From Mesorhizobium australicum (lineage in GTDB: Bacteria > Pseudomonadota > Alphaproteobacteria > Rhizobiales > Rhizobiaceae), in contig NZ_FXBL01000004.1 in the NCBI RefSeq assembly GCF_900177325.1, positions 5,027,501 through 5,091,500 on the forward strand: a stretch of 64,000 nt of DNA, given 5' to 3'. A model generated the notes under the pieces. That model was not told the origin of the DNA. It saw nothing but the letters and a program-made list of their open reading frames with translations, and did no database searches. A program made the translations under genes and the position numbers. Shown piece by piece: positions 57,022 through 64,000 of the stretch (positions are counted from its first letter, which is position 1; each line of letters begins with the position of its first letter).

Positions 57022-57648
57022 TCAGATTTCGACCAGCCTGTCGTCGAGCTCGTTGCGGTCGCGCGTTCCGCGCGGCACATGGGTGGCAAGCAGGGCGCCG
57101 GCAGCGGCGACCGCGCTTTCGAAACCCTCGGTCAACCGTTTCTGCGACGCCGCGACGACGAGATCAGCAATGATCCGGTTCCACTCCGACTGCGGCACCT
57201 TCTCGCTGATGCCGGTGTCCGCCACCACTTCCGCATAGCGTTCTGCCAGCGAAACGAAGATCAGCACGCCGGTCCGCTCGCTTGTCGTGTGCACGTTCCG
57301 CGACAGGAACTGCCGCATGGCGTTGGCGTGCGCCTTGGCATAGCGGACGCGCTTCGGCACCAGCCGGATGCGCAGCGATGGAACGGCCTTCAGCAGGATC
57401 ACCCCCGCCGCGAACGCGAGGCATTGCGCCAGCACGAAGGTCGAGGCCTCGACATGGCGCCAGCCCCACTCGAGCCAGAGCGCGACGAGCAGGCTGAGGA
57501 CCATGATGGCGCCGGCCAGCACCGCGGCCGCGACGTGGAAATAGCCGTCGCTGGCGCGCGCGAGCACGCAGAATATCTCGCCGGATGTCGACGTCTCGGC
57601 CTGCCTGATGGCGGCCGAGACGCGGGAATGATCGACCTCGCCGCTCAT
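57022..57648 (-). CDS. TPM domain (DUF477) membrane protein
   Basis: A 208-aa protein with two membrane helices near residues 38-58 and 68-90 followed by a TPM-type domain (RTGVLIFVSLAERYAEVVADTGISEKVPQSEWNRII...). It is 10 bp after the larger TPM gene, and the two form an operon with lemA. Role unknown; associated with membrane or photosystem maintenance in other organisms. Confidence 0.85.
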   Translation of the reverse strand: MSGEVDHSRVSAAIRQAETSTSGEIFCVLARASDGYFHVAAAVLAGAIMVLSLLVALWLEWGWRHVEASTFVLAQCLAFAAGVILLKAVPSLRIRLVPKRVRYAKAHANAMRQFLSRNVHTTSERTGVLIFVSLAERYAEVVADTGISEKVPQSEWNRIIADLVVAASQKRLTEGFESAVAAAGALLATHVPRGTRDRNELDDRLVEI

Positions 57649-57658
57649 GCCGTCTCTC

Positions 57659-58483
57659 CTACCATCCGCCCGAGGCTCCCCCGCCGCCCGACGAGCCGCC
57701 GCCGCCGGAGAAGCCGCCGCCGGAGCTTCCCGACGACCAGCCGGACGAGCCGCCCGAATAGCTTCCGCCCGAAGACGACCCGCCGATGGTGATGTCCATG
57801 CCGAGCCAGCGATAGCGGTTCGGCCCGAGCTTCTTGCCGTAGATCGGCGCCAGGAAGGAGATCAGGAAGCCGCCGACGAACAGCGTCACCCACAGCGTGA
57901 CGAAGAGGACGACGAACCAGTCGATGTCCGCCGGCGCGTCCTGGTTCCGCTCGGCGCGGGCCTCGAGTTCGGCAACATTGCCTTCCAGCACCATGATGAT
58001 GTCGTCGACCGCCCGCGAGATGCCGCCGGAAAAGTCGCCGGCGCGGAAGGCGGGCACCATCGTGTTCTCGATGATGAGCTTCGAATGCAGGTCGGTCAGC
58101 GTGCCTTCCAGCCCGTAGCCGACCTCGATCCGCATCTTGCGGTCGTCCTTCGCCACCAGCAGCAGGATGCCGTTGTTCTCGCCCGCCTGACCCAGCCCCC
58201 AGGCGCGAAACTGCCGGTTGGCGAAATCCTCGATGCTTTCGCCATCGAGGCTGTCCATCGTCGCAACGACGATCTGGTCGGAGGATTTCTGCTCGAAGGC
58301 GGCCAGCTTTGCCGTCAGCGCGGCCTCGGTCGCCGCATCGATCATGTCTGCCTGGTCGACCACGCGACCGGTCAGCGGCAGAAGCTCCGCCGTGAACGCA
58401 GGCAGCAGCGAAAACGCGACAAGGAAAACGGCCGCGAGGAGCCGAGCGCCTGCGCTCATGCCCTCGCGGAGTGCGTACTGCAT
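57659..58483 (-). CDS. TPM domain protein (YgcG-like) with Gly/Ser-rich tail
   Basis: A 274-aa secreted and membrane-anchored protein: signal peptide (LLAAVFLVAFSLLPAFTA), TPM domain (LTGRVVDQADMIDAATEAAL; NNGILLLVAKDDRKMRIEVG), a membrane helix near 200 and a C-terminal stretch of about 45 residues almost all Gly and Ser ending SGGW. ATG 58483 or 58459 may start. It is downstream of lemA by 13 bp, the usual pairing. Confidence 0.88.
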   Translation of the reverse strand: MQYALREGMSAGARLLAAVFLVAFSLLPAFTAELLPLTGRVVDQADMIDAATEAALTAKLAAFEQKSSDQIVVATMDSLDGESIEDFANRQFRAWGLGQAGENNGILLLVAKDDRKMRIEVGYGLEGTLTDLHSKLIIENTMVPAFRAGDFSGGISRAVDDIIMVLEGNVAELEARAERNQDAPADIDWFVVLFVTLWVTLFVGGFLISFLAPIYGKKLGPNRYRWLGMDITIGGSSSGGSYSGGSSGWSSGSSGGGFSGGGGSSGGGGASGGW

Positions 58484-58496
58484 GGCGGTTTAAGCC

Positions 58497-59138
58497 TCAG
58501 CCGCCCTGCTTCGTGCCGAAATCGACCTTCGGCACCTCCATCTTGTCCTCGGCGACAGTGAAGTTCTGGAACGGCTCGTTGGAGGTGAACCAGAGCTTGG
58601 CCCAGATCAGCGACGGGAAGGTGCGCAGCGTCGTGTTATAGACCCGGACCGCCTCGATATAGTCGCGGCGGGCGACCGCGATCCGGTTCTCCGTGCCTTC
58701 GAGCTGCGCCTGCAGCGCCAGGAAGTTCTGGTTGGACTTGAGATCCGGATAGTTCTCGACGACCGCCAGCAGCCGCGACAGCGCGCTAGTCAGCCCGGCC
58801 TGGCTGTCCTGGAACGCCTTGAAAGCCTCGGGATCGGACAGCTGCTCCGGCGTCACCTGGATTTGCGGCTGGGTCGCCTTGGCGCGAGCCTCGACGACCG
58901 ATTCGAGCACGTCCTTTTCCTGGGCCGCATAGCCCTTCACGGTCTCGACGAGGTTCGGGATCAGGTCGGCGCGCCGCTGGTACTGGTTGAGCACCTCGCT
59001 CCAGGCCGCCTTCGCCCGTTCCTCTTCGGTGGGGATCGTGTTGAAGCCACAGCCCGAAAGCAGCGGGACGAGCAGAAGGAGCAGGAGTGCGCCGAGGCGC
59101 GGAAGGCGAAGAGCCGGAGCTTGGATTGAAGCGGTCAT
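58497..59138 (-). CDS. lemA: LemA family lipoprotein
   Basis: A 213-aa protein with a lipoprotein signal (LLLLLLVPLLSGCGFN, lipidated Cys after LSG). The LemA coiled-coil domain has LNQYQRRADLIPNLVETVKG near residue 50 and ENYPDLKSNQNFLALQAQLE near 125. GAGGGGAGATC precedes the ATG. First in the lemA-TPM-TPM operon. Confidence 0.92.
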   Translation of the reverse strand: MTASIQAPALRLPRLGALLLLLLVPLLSGCGFNTIPTEEERAKAAWSEVLNQYQRRADLIPNLVETVKGYAAQEKDVLESVVEARAKATQPQIQVTPEQLSDPEAFKAFQDSQAGLTSALSRLLAVVENYPDLKSNQNFLALQAQLEGTENRIAVARRDYIEAVRVYNTTLRTFPSLIWAKLWFTSNEPFQNFTVAEDKMEVPKVDFGTKQGG

Positions 59139-59262
59139 GATCTCCCCTCGTCGATCCATGCGGATCAGGAACGGTGCGCACATTACTCCGCCGGCACACG
59201 GAAGGAAACGGCGGCGACAGCGTCCCCTGTGCAGGACCGAATGCGCCGGCTAGAGTGGCGTC

Positions 59263-59514
59263 ATGGCAGACAGGAAGGAAAACCCGGAGGCGGAGTCGCG
59301 CCGCATCCTCGACCGCGTGGCGAAGGAATCGTCCGCGGACGGCGCTTCCTTCGTCGGGCGCGGGGTCGATCGGCTCAAGGGTCATCTCAACGCCGACGAT
59401 GTCGATCAGGCCGACAGCATCGAGGTCTGGGGCACCCGCGTCGGCCGCGCAATCGGCTTCCTCATCACGCTGGCGATCCTGGCCTGGCTCCTCTTCTATA
59501 TCCTCGGCGGCTGA
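59263..59514 (+). CDS. Small single-pass membrane protein
   Basis: An 83-aa hypothetical protein: charged N-terminal 60 residues (MADRKENPEAESRRILDRVA...) and one C-terminal helix (IGFLITLAILAWLLFYILGG). It ends 6 bp before pdxY and is probably cotranscribed with it. No family recognised. Confidence 0.75.
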   Translation: MADRKENPEAESRRILDRVAKESSADGASFVGRGVDRLKGHLNADDVDQADSIEVWGTRVGRAIGFLITLAILAWLLFYILGG

Positions 59515-59520
59515 ACCGGC

Positions 59521-60405
59521 ATGCAGACCCATACGACCGATACGCCGCGCGCGGTAATCGTCATCTCCAGCCACGTCGCGCGCGGCTCCGTCGGCAACCG
59601 CGCCGCCGTCTTCGCTCTCGAAACGCTGGGCTTTCCCGTCTGGGCCGTTCCGACCGTGATCCTGCCCTGGCATCCGGGCCATGGCCGCGCCACGCGCATC
59701 GTGCCGCCGGCGGCCGATTTCGCCGCGCTGATGAAAGACCTCGAAGGCGCCCGCTGGCTCGGCGAAGTCGGCGCGGTCCTCTCCGGATATCTCGGCGATC
59801 CAGCGCAGGCCGAGGCGATCGCATCGCTGGTCGCGGCCGTGAAGGCCCGCAATCCCCGCGCGCTCTATGTCTGCGACCCGGTCATGGGCGACAAGGGCGG
59901 GCTCTATGTCCCAGAGGCGACAGCCATCGCAATCCGCGACCTGCTGGTGCCGGTCGCGGACGTAGCGACGCCGAACCGCTACGAGCTCGCCTGGATGACG
60001 GGCGCCCCTCTCGACGAAATCTCCAGCCTGCTTCAGGCGGCGCAAGACGCCCCGCCCCCGACCATGCTGGTCACCTCGGCCCCGGCGATGATGAACGGTT
60101 CGATCGGCAACCTCCTGCTGACGCCCTCGCAAGCGCTGCTCGCCGAGCATCGCATGATCGACAGGCCGCCGAACGGGCTTGGCGACCTCACGGCGGCGGT
60201 CTACCTCGCCCGTGTCCTGTCAGGCCAGTCGCCGGACAAGGCGCTCCAGTCGACCACAGCCGCCGTGTTCGAGATTCTCGCCCGCACGGCCAAGCGCGGC
60301 GGCGACGAGCTGCAGATCGAAACCGACGCCCAGAGCCTGTCGCACCCGATGGCGATGGTCCAGACGCGCCATCTTTCCGTGCCGGGCAGAAACCGGCGCG
60401 CGTGA
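59521..60405 (+). CDS. pdxY: Pyridoxal kinase PdxY
   Basis: A 294-aa ribokinase-fold enzyme phosphorylating pyridoxal in the PLP salvage pathway. It has SSHVARGSVGNRAAVFALE, VWAVPTVILPWHPGHG, CDPVMGDKGGLYV, TPNRYELAWMTG and the anion-hole/catalytic segment NGLGDLTAAVY (GxGD). The next gene overlaps it by GTGA. Confidence 0.93.
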   Translation: MQTHTTDTPRAVIVISSHVARGSVGNRAAVFALETLGFPVWAVPTVILPWHPGHGRATRIVPPAADFAALMKDLEGARWLGEVGAVLSGYLGDPAQAEAIASLVAAVKARNPRALYVCDPVMGDKGGLYVPEATAIAIRDLLVPVADVATPNRYELAWMTGAPLDEISSLLQAAQDAPPPTMLVTSAPAMMNGSIGNLLLTPSQALLAEHRMIDRPPNGLGDLTAAVYLARVLSGQSPDKALQSTTAAVFEILARTAKRGGDELQIETDAQSLSHPMAMVQTRHLSVPGRNRRA

Positions 60406-61163
60406 GCACCGTCCTCGCCGGGGTCGACGGCTGCAAGGCCGGCTGGGTGGCAGCCGTGAGACGCCCCGGATCTCAGGATGAGATCGTCGTCGTCGATCGT
60501 TTCTCAAGCTTGGTCGATGCTCTCCCGGACGATGCGGTGATCGCGGTGGACATGCCGATCGGATTGCCCGACGTCACCCGCAAGGGCGGCCGCGGCCCCG
60601 AGATGGCCGTCAGGCCTCTCCTCGGCCAGCGGCAGTCGAGCGTGTTCTCGATCCCCTCGCGCGCGGCCGTCTATGCCGAACCCGCCGGCTTCACTACGCT
60701 CGATGCGTGGTACGAGGCGCATCGGCGCTCCAGCGCCATCGCCCGCGCCACCTCGGATCCGCCGCGGTCCATCTCCATCCAGGCGTTCGGCATCTTCTCG
60801 AAGATCCGCGAGATCGACGGCCTGCTGCGCGATCGCCCGGACCTGCGCGGCCGCATCCACGAATCCCATCCCGAAGTCGCGTTCTGGCGCCTGAACGGCA
60901 TGCAGGCCATGTCCCTGCCCAAGAAGGTCAAGGGGCGCGTGTCTGCTCCCGGCATGGAGGAGCGACGGGCTCTGCTTGCGCAATGCGGGCTCGAACGGAC
61001 GTTTCTCGATCGCCCTTCCCCGCGCGGCGCCGGCGACGACGACGTGCTCGACGCCTGCGCGATGCTGCTGATCGCAGCGCGCATCGAACGGGGCGAGGCG
61101 AGGCCGTATCCGGACCCGCCGCTGGTGGATTCCTGCGGGCTGCCGATCGCGATCTGGGTTTGA
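60402..61163 (+). CDS. DUF429 family protein (predicted RNase H-like nuclease fold)
   Basis: A 253-aa protein. The N-terminal LAGVDGCKAGWVAAVR and AVIAVDMPIGLPD carry acidic residues expected of the RNase H-like fold, followed by VFSIPSRAAVYAE and HESHPEVAFWRLNG, and near the C terminus DDDVLDACAMLLIAAR. GTG at 60402 overlaps the pdxY stop by 4 bp. Biochemical role not established. Confidence 0.88.
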   Translation: MSTVLAGVDGCKAGWVAAVRRPGSQDEIVVVDRFSSLVDALPDDAVIAVDMPIGLPDVTRKGGRGPEMAVRPLLGQRQSSVFSIPSRAAVYAEPAGFTTLDAWYEAHRRSSAIARATSDPPRSISIQAFGIFSKIREIDGLLRDRPDLRGRIHESHPEVAFWRLNGMQAMSLPKKVKGRVSAPGMEERRALLAQCGLERTFLDRPSPRGAGDDDVLDACAMLLIAARIERGEARPYPDPPLVDSCGLPIAIWV

Positions 61164-61220
61164 CCCGCTGTGCATCGTTCGCAATTGCGAATGATCCGGA
61201 TTCCCGCTAATCGCATCTGC

Positions 61221-61865
61221 ATGAGCGCTTTCCCGGAACAGCTTCTCAACGGCTATCGGTCCTTCATGAGCGGCCGTTACGCACACGAAACGAATCGCTA
61301 TCGGGAGCTCGCGCGAAGCGGCCAGTCGCCGGAGACGCTGATCGTGGCCTGCTGCGATTCCCGCGCCGCGCCAGAGACGATTTTCGACGCGGGGCCGGGC
61401 GAACTCTTCGTCGTCCGCAACGTCGCCAATCTCGTGCCGCCCTATTCGCCGGATGGCGAATATCACTCGACGTCCGCCGCGCTCGAATTCGCGGTGCAGA
61501 GCCTGAAGGTCAAGAACATCGTGGTGATGGGCCACGGACGCTGCGGCGGCATTCGTGCAGCGCTTTCGCCCGTGGCGGAGCCCCTGTCGCCGGGCGACTT
61601 CATCGGCAAGTGGATGAGCCTTGTCGCACCGGCCGCGGAAGACGTGTCGAAGAACACGATGCTCACCGCCGCCGAGCGCCAGACCGCGCTGGAGCGCATC
61701 TCGATCCGCTTCTCCATCGCCAATCTGCGCACCTTTCCGTGCGTGAGCATCCTCGAAAAGAAGGAGCGGCTCACATTGCACGGCGCCTGGTTCGACATCT
61801 CGACCGGCGAACTCTGGATCATGAATCCCGAAACCGGCGACTTCGAGCGGCCTGAAGCCGAGTGA
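61221..61865 (+). CDS. Beta-type carbonic anhydrase
   Basis: A 214-aa zinc enzyme hydrating CO2. The zinc and dyad residues lie in ACCDSR (Cys44, Asp46, Arg48) and GHGRCGG (His and Cys near 104 and 107), with FVVRNVANLVPPY between. No good ribosome-binding site precedes the ATG at 61221; upstream in-frame starts are no better. It is convergent with the MFS gene, one stop almost touching the other. Confidence 0.93.
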   Translation: MSAFPEQLLNGYRSFMSGRYAHETNRYRELARSGQSPETLIVACCDSRAAPETIFDAGPGELFVVRNVANLVPPYSPDGEYHSTSAALEFAVQSLKVKNIVVMGHGRCGGIRAALSPVAEPLSPGDFIGKWMSLVAPAAEDVSKNTMLTAAERQTALERISIRFSIANLRTFPCVSILEKKERLTLHGAWFDISTGELWIMNPETGDFERPEAE

Positions 61866-63116
61866 TCAGCTGATCGTGATATCCTTAGGGGGCCGGACGA
61901 TCCGCGCAGCGTCCGGCAGCTTCCTGAACCCCAGCCAGCAGAGAACAGTGATCAGCCCCATTGTGGGGATCACGGTAGCGATCGCCAGAATGGGCTCCCC
62001 GATCAGCACGGCGACCGCGCTGCCGAGAAGGCCGCCGCCCATCTGCATGAAGCCTGAAAGCGATGAGGCCGCGCCTGCCATGTGCGGAAAGGGCGCAAGC
62101 GCCGCCGTGGTCAGGGCCGGCGTCACGAAGGCGATACCCACCGCATAAGACGCGATCGGCAGCATCACCGTATAGAAGCTCGGACCGAACAGCAGCGGCA
62201 GCGCGCAGATGGCGATGCTGCCGAGGACCACGAAGCCCAGGCCGATCGGGACGAGCGCATGCGAGCCGAGCTTCGGCATGATGAACCGCACGGCGAGCGA
62301 TCCGAAGAAATAGGACCCCGACTGCATCAGCATCGACAGGCCGAACTGCGTCGCCGTCAGCCCGACGCGCTCGATCAGGACAAAGGGAAGCATGGTCGCG
62401 AGGGTGTAGAGCGCGCCCACCGTGCCGCCGAGCATGAGGCTCGGATACATGAAGGAACGGCTGGCGAGCAGCGACTTGTAGGACCGCAGGATCGCCATCG
62501 GGCGGATGCGGCTGAGGTCACGCGTCACTGTCTCCTGCAGGGAGAATGTCGCGATCAGGATGATCACCGCGCCGAAAGCCACCATCAGGACGAAGATCGC
62601 GTGCCAGCCGAACAATTCCATCGTCACGCCGCCGATGACGGGGGAGAAGGCCGGCCCGATCGCCAGGATGATGCCGATCAGGTTCATGATCCTGGCGGAC
62701 GATTCGTTGGTGAAGAGATCGCGCACGATGGCGCGCGAGATCGCGATTCCGGCGGCAGCCCCCACGCCCTGAAGGAAACGCGCGGCGATCAGCACGTGGA
62801 CGTTGGGGGAGAACAGCGCCAGCGTGCTCGCGACGAGATAAATCCCCATGAACGCCACGGTGACGGGCCGCCGGCCAAATCCGTCCGACAGCGGCCCGCA
62901 GAAGAGCTGCGCGATGGCAAAGCCGGCGAAATACATCGAAAGCGTCAGCTTGACCGCCGCCTCCGTCGTGCCGAAGGCGCGCACGATCTCGGGCATTGCC
63001 GGCGTGTAGAGCGCCATCGAGACCGGTCCGAGCGCGACCAGCATCGCGCCGATGATCGCGACGCGCCGCTCCGACATCAAGGGCGGCATCGCCACCGGAG
63101 CCTGCATCATGTTCAT
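61866..63116 (-). CDS. Bcr/CflA-type MFS multidrug exporter
   Basis: A 416-aa membrane protein with 12 predicted helices. MFS motif A reads GPLSDGFGRRPV, motif C-like VLALGPVS...TPAMPEI opens helix 1, and LQGVGAAAGIAISRAIVRDL is the Bcr/CflA landmark. ATG 63116 overlaps the marR stop by ATGA. It is likely a drug:proton antiporter under control of the coupled MarR protein. Confidence 0.9.
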   Translation of the reverse strand: MNMMQAPVAMPPLMSERRVAIIGAMLVALGPVSMALYTPAMPEIVRAFGTTEAAVKLTLSMYFAGFAIAQLFCGPLSDGFGRRPVTVAFMGIYLVASTLALFSPNVHVLIAARFLQGVGAAAGIAISRAIVRDLFTNESSARIMNLIGIILAIGPAFSPVIGGVTMELFGWHAIFVLMVAFGAVIILIATFSLQETVTRDLSRIRPMAILRSYKSLLASRSFMYPSLMLGGTVGALYTLATMLPFVLIERVGLTATQFGLSMLMQSGSYFFGSLAVRFIMPKLGSHALVPIGLGFVVLGSIAICALPLLFGPSFYTVMLPIASYAVGIAFVTPALTTAALAPFPHMAGAASSLSGFMQMGGGLLGSAVAVLIGEPILAIATVIPTMGLITVLCWLGFRKLPDAARIVRPPKDITIS

Positions 63117-63589
63117 GCGGCGTCGCTTTCCCGCTTGTTCGCCTCGAGGCGAAGCTGGTTGAGGCTGTCGCGGGCATGCCGCAGCGCCGAATTGAGCTGC
63201 TCCCATTCCGACGGGCTGATCCTCGTGGCGACATCGACCCGCACGCTGGCGCCGATGATCTGGATCTTCTCCAGCACCACATGCGCCTCGTCCGTCAGGT
63301 GAATGAGCTTTGCGCGCCTGTCGGTCGGATCGGGCTGACGCTGGACGAGGCCACGGGCTTCGAGCCGATCGAGATAGGTGCTCAGCGTCATCGCCTCGAC
63401 ACCCATCCGCTCGGCAAGTACCGTCTGGCGCACGACGCCGGCGCGAAACGCGTTGGAGAGCGCACGCGCCTCGCCCGGCGTCACGCCGATGCCTGCCTCG
63501 CCGATGCGCCGGTCGAACTCCGCACGCATAAGCCGCGACACGTCGGCGATCAGGAAGCCGAATGAATCCGGGTCTTGGAGAAGAGCCAT
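63113..63589 (-). CDS. MarR family transcriptional regulator
   Basis: A 158-aa winged-helix regulator: RQTVLAERMGVEAMTLSTYL is the recognition region and RRQPDPTDRRAKLIHL-like sequence (LVQRQPDPTDRRAKLIHLTD) forms the wing. Amphipathic helices at both ends should dimerise. It probably represses itself and the coupled exporter. Confidence 0.9.
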   Translation of the reverse strand: MALLQDPDSFGFLIADVSRLMRAEFDRRIGEAGIGVTPGEARALSNAFRAGVVRQTVLAERMGVEAMTLSTYLDRLEARGLVQRQPDPTDRRAKLIHLTDEAHVVLEKIQIIGASVRVDVATRISPSEWEQLNSALRHARDSLNQLRLEANKRESDAA

Positions 63590-63599
63590 CTGGGTCGGA

Positions 63600-63621
63600 A
63601 TTAGTAAGCCATACTGATAAT
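63600..63621. promoter_or_regulatory. Candidate MarR operator
   Basis: The AT-rich imperfect inverted repeat ATTAGTA-agcca-TACTGATAAT lies 11 bp upstream of the marR start, the usual place for a MarR autorepressor site. Confidence 0.4.
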
Positions 63622-63721
63622 AAGCGGGCCATAGTGCGTCTGCCGTTCCGCGTCAAGCGGTTGTCCCGCGCCGCCGCAGCGATTACATGCCTCGCAGCAT
63701 GTCCCTCCCGGAGCATCTTCC

Positions 63722-64000
63722 ATGACCGCCCACCCGCTCGATCTCGCTTCGCATCCCCTCACCCGCTGGACGGGCGAGATCAGCCTGCCGGAATTCGAGC
63801 GGATCGACGACGGTGATTACGCGCCCGCGTTCGAGGCTGCCCTGTCGGCCCATGGCGCTGAGATAGACGCGATCGCCGGCAATGCCGAGGAGCCGACGAT
63901 CGAGAACACGCTCGCAGCACTTGAGCTCGCGGGCGATCCGTTGAGCCGCGTCTCCGCCCTGTTCTGGGCCCGCGCGGGCGCGCACACCAACGAGACCATC
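63722..64000 (+). CDS. M3 family oligopeptidase (N-terminal fragment)
   Basis: The first 93 codons of a gene leaving the window on the right. The visible protein (PLTRWTGEISLPEFERIDDG, then IAGNAEEPTIENTLAALELA, then ALFWARAGAHTNETI) matches the start of dipeptidyl carboxypeptidase/oligopeptidase A enzymes. GGAG lies 8 bases before the ATG. The zinc HEXXH site lies outside the window. Confidence 0.87.
   Translation, partial: MTAHPLDLASHPLTRWTGEISLPEFERIDDGDYAPAFEAALSAHGAEIDAIAGNAEEPTIENTLAALELAGDPLSRVSALFWARAGAHTNETI

Noticed and set aside
59229..61163. A 644-codon plus-strand frame covering pdxY and the DUF429 gene
   Set aside because: Its first two thirds are a frame shadow of pdxY; only the part from GTG 60402 is a real protein.

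Overview
The window looks like part of an alphaproteobacterial chromosome, most likely Hyphomicrobiales (Rhizobiales) and perhaps Phyllobacteriaceae (Mesorhizobium/Aminobacter-like). This rests on high GC, codon choice, the metH and nrdAB types, the PyrE type, and the mix of ABC and TRAP importers. The genus is inference. Core genes lie at both ends: metH and nrdAB on the left, then tRNA-Ala, yggT, ppa, lemA, pdxY and carbonic anhydrase on the right. Between about 12.5 and 54.3 kb lie four stacked accessory catabolic or salvage loci.

Left part (1-13.5 kb). A branched-chain-amino-acid-type ABC importer (livH fragment, livF, livG, binding protein) is followed by a divergent alpha/beta hydrolase. 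Next is cobalamin-dependent methionine synthase metH with a 9+9 bp palindrome upstream. Then comes nrdA-nrdB, whose R2 subunit has Phe at the radical-tyrosine position, as in the Mn/Fe class Ic enzymes. nrdA is preceded by a clear cobalamin riboswitch and by a hairpin that buries its ribosome-binding site.

Accessory locus A (13.5-23.4 kb). A ribose-type (CUT2) ABC importer is interleaved with hydantoinase/oxoprolinase subunits HyuA and HyuB and a GAF protein. It is divergent from a GntR regulator and an M24 peptidase. Two direct 12-bp repeats sit in the divergent promoter.

Accessory locus B (23.4-37.8 kb). The genes are a CaiB-type CoA-transferase, an IclR regulator, a TRAP transporter, a GMC alcohol oxidase/dehydrogenase, an Mcl1-like CitE lyase, two MaoC proteins, an acyl-CoA dehydrogenase, an SCP2-like protein, a serine hydrolase and an aldehyde dehydrogenase. 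Seven copies of a CACATATGTG-type palindrome precede all its operons, so the IclR protein probably controls the whole locus. The chemistry reads as ester or alcohol, then acid, then CoA ester, then enoyl-CoA, then hydroxyacyl-CoA, then a lyase cut.

Accessory locus C (39.5-54.1 kb) is the most interesting. A TRAP transporter with type-2 PyrF, an ATGA-coupled operon (pyrK, class 1B pyrD, N-carbamoyl amino acid hydrolase, pyrC, unknown protein), pyrE, an XRE regulator, and a NitT/TauT-type ABC importer carrying a nucleoside phosphorylase all share a GTCTCAATATTGAGAC-like operator. Read as catabolism, PyrDK, PyrC and the carbamoylase would take orotate to dihydroorotate, N-carbamoyl-aspartate and aspartate, while PyrE and PyrF would send orotate to UMP. 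I propose it is an orotate/pyrimidine acquisition regulon. A calcineurin-like phosphoesterase (37.9-39.3 kb) lies between B and C.

Right part (54.3-64 kb). tRNA-Ala(CGC) is followed by ordinary housekeeping genes: yggT, a DUF167 gene, ppa, a GNAT acetyltransferase, two TPM-domain genes with lemA, pdxY, a DUF429 gene, carbonic anhydrase, an MFS drug exporter with its MarR regulator, and the start of an M3 peptidase. No insertion sequence, CRISPR array, phage or rRNA was seen.
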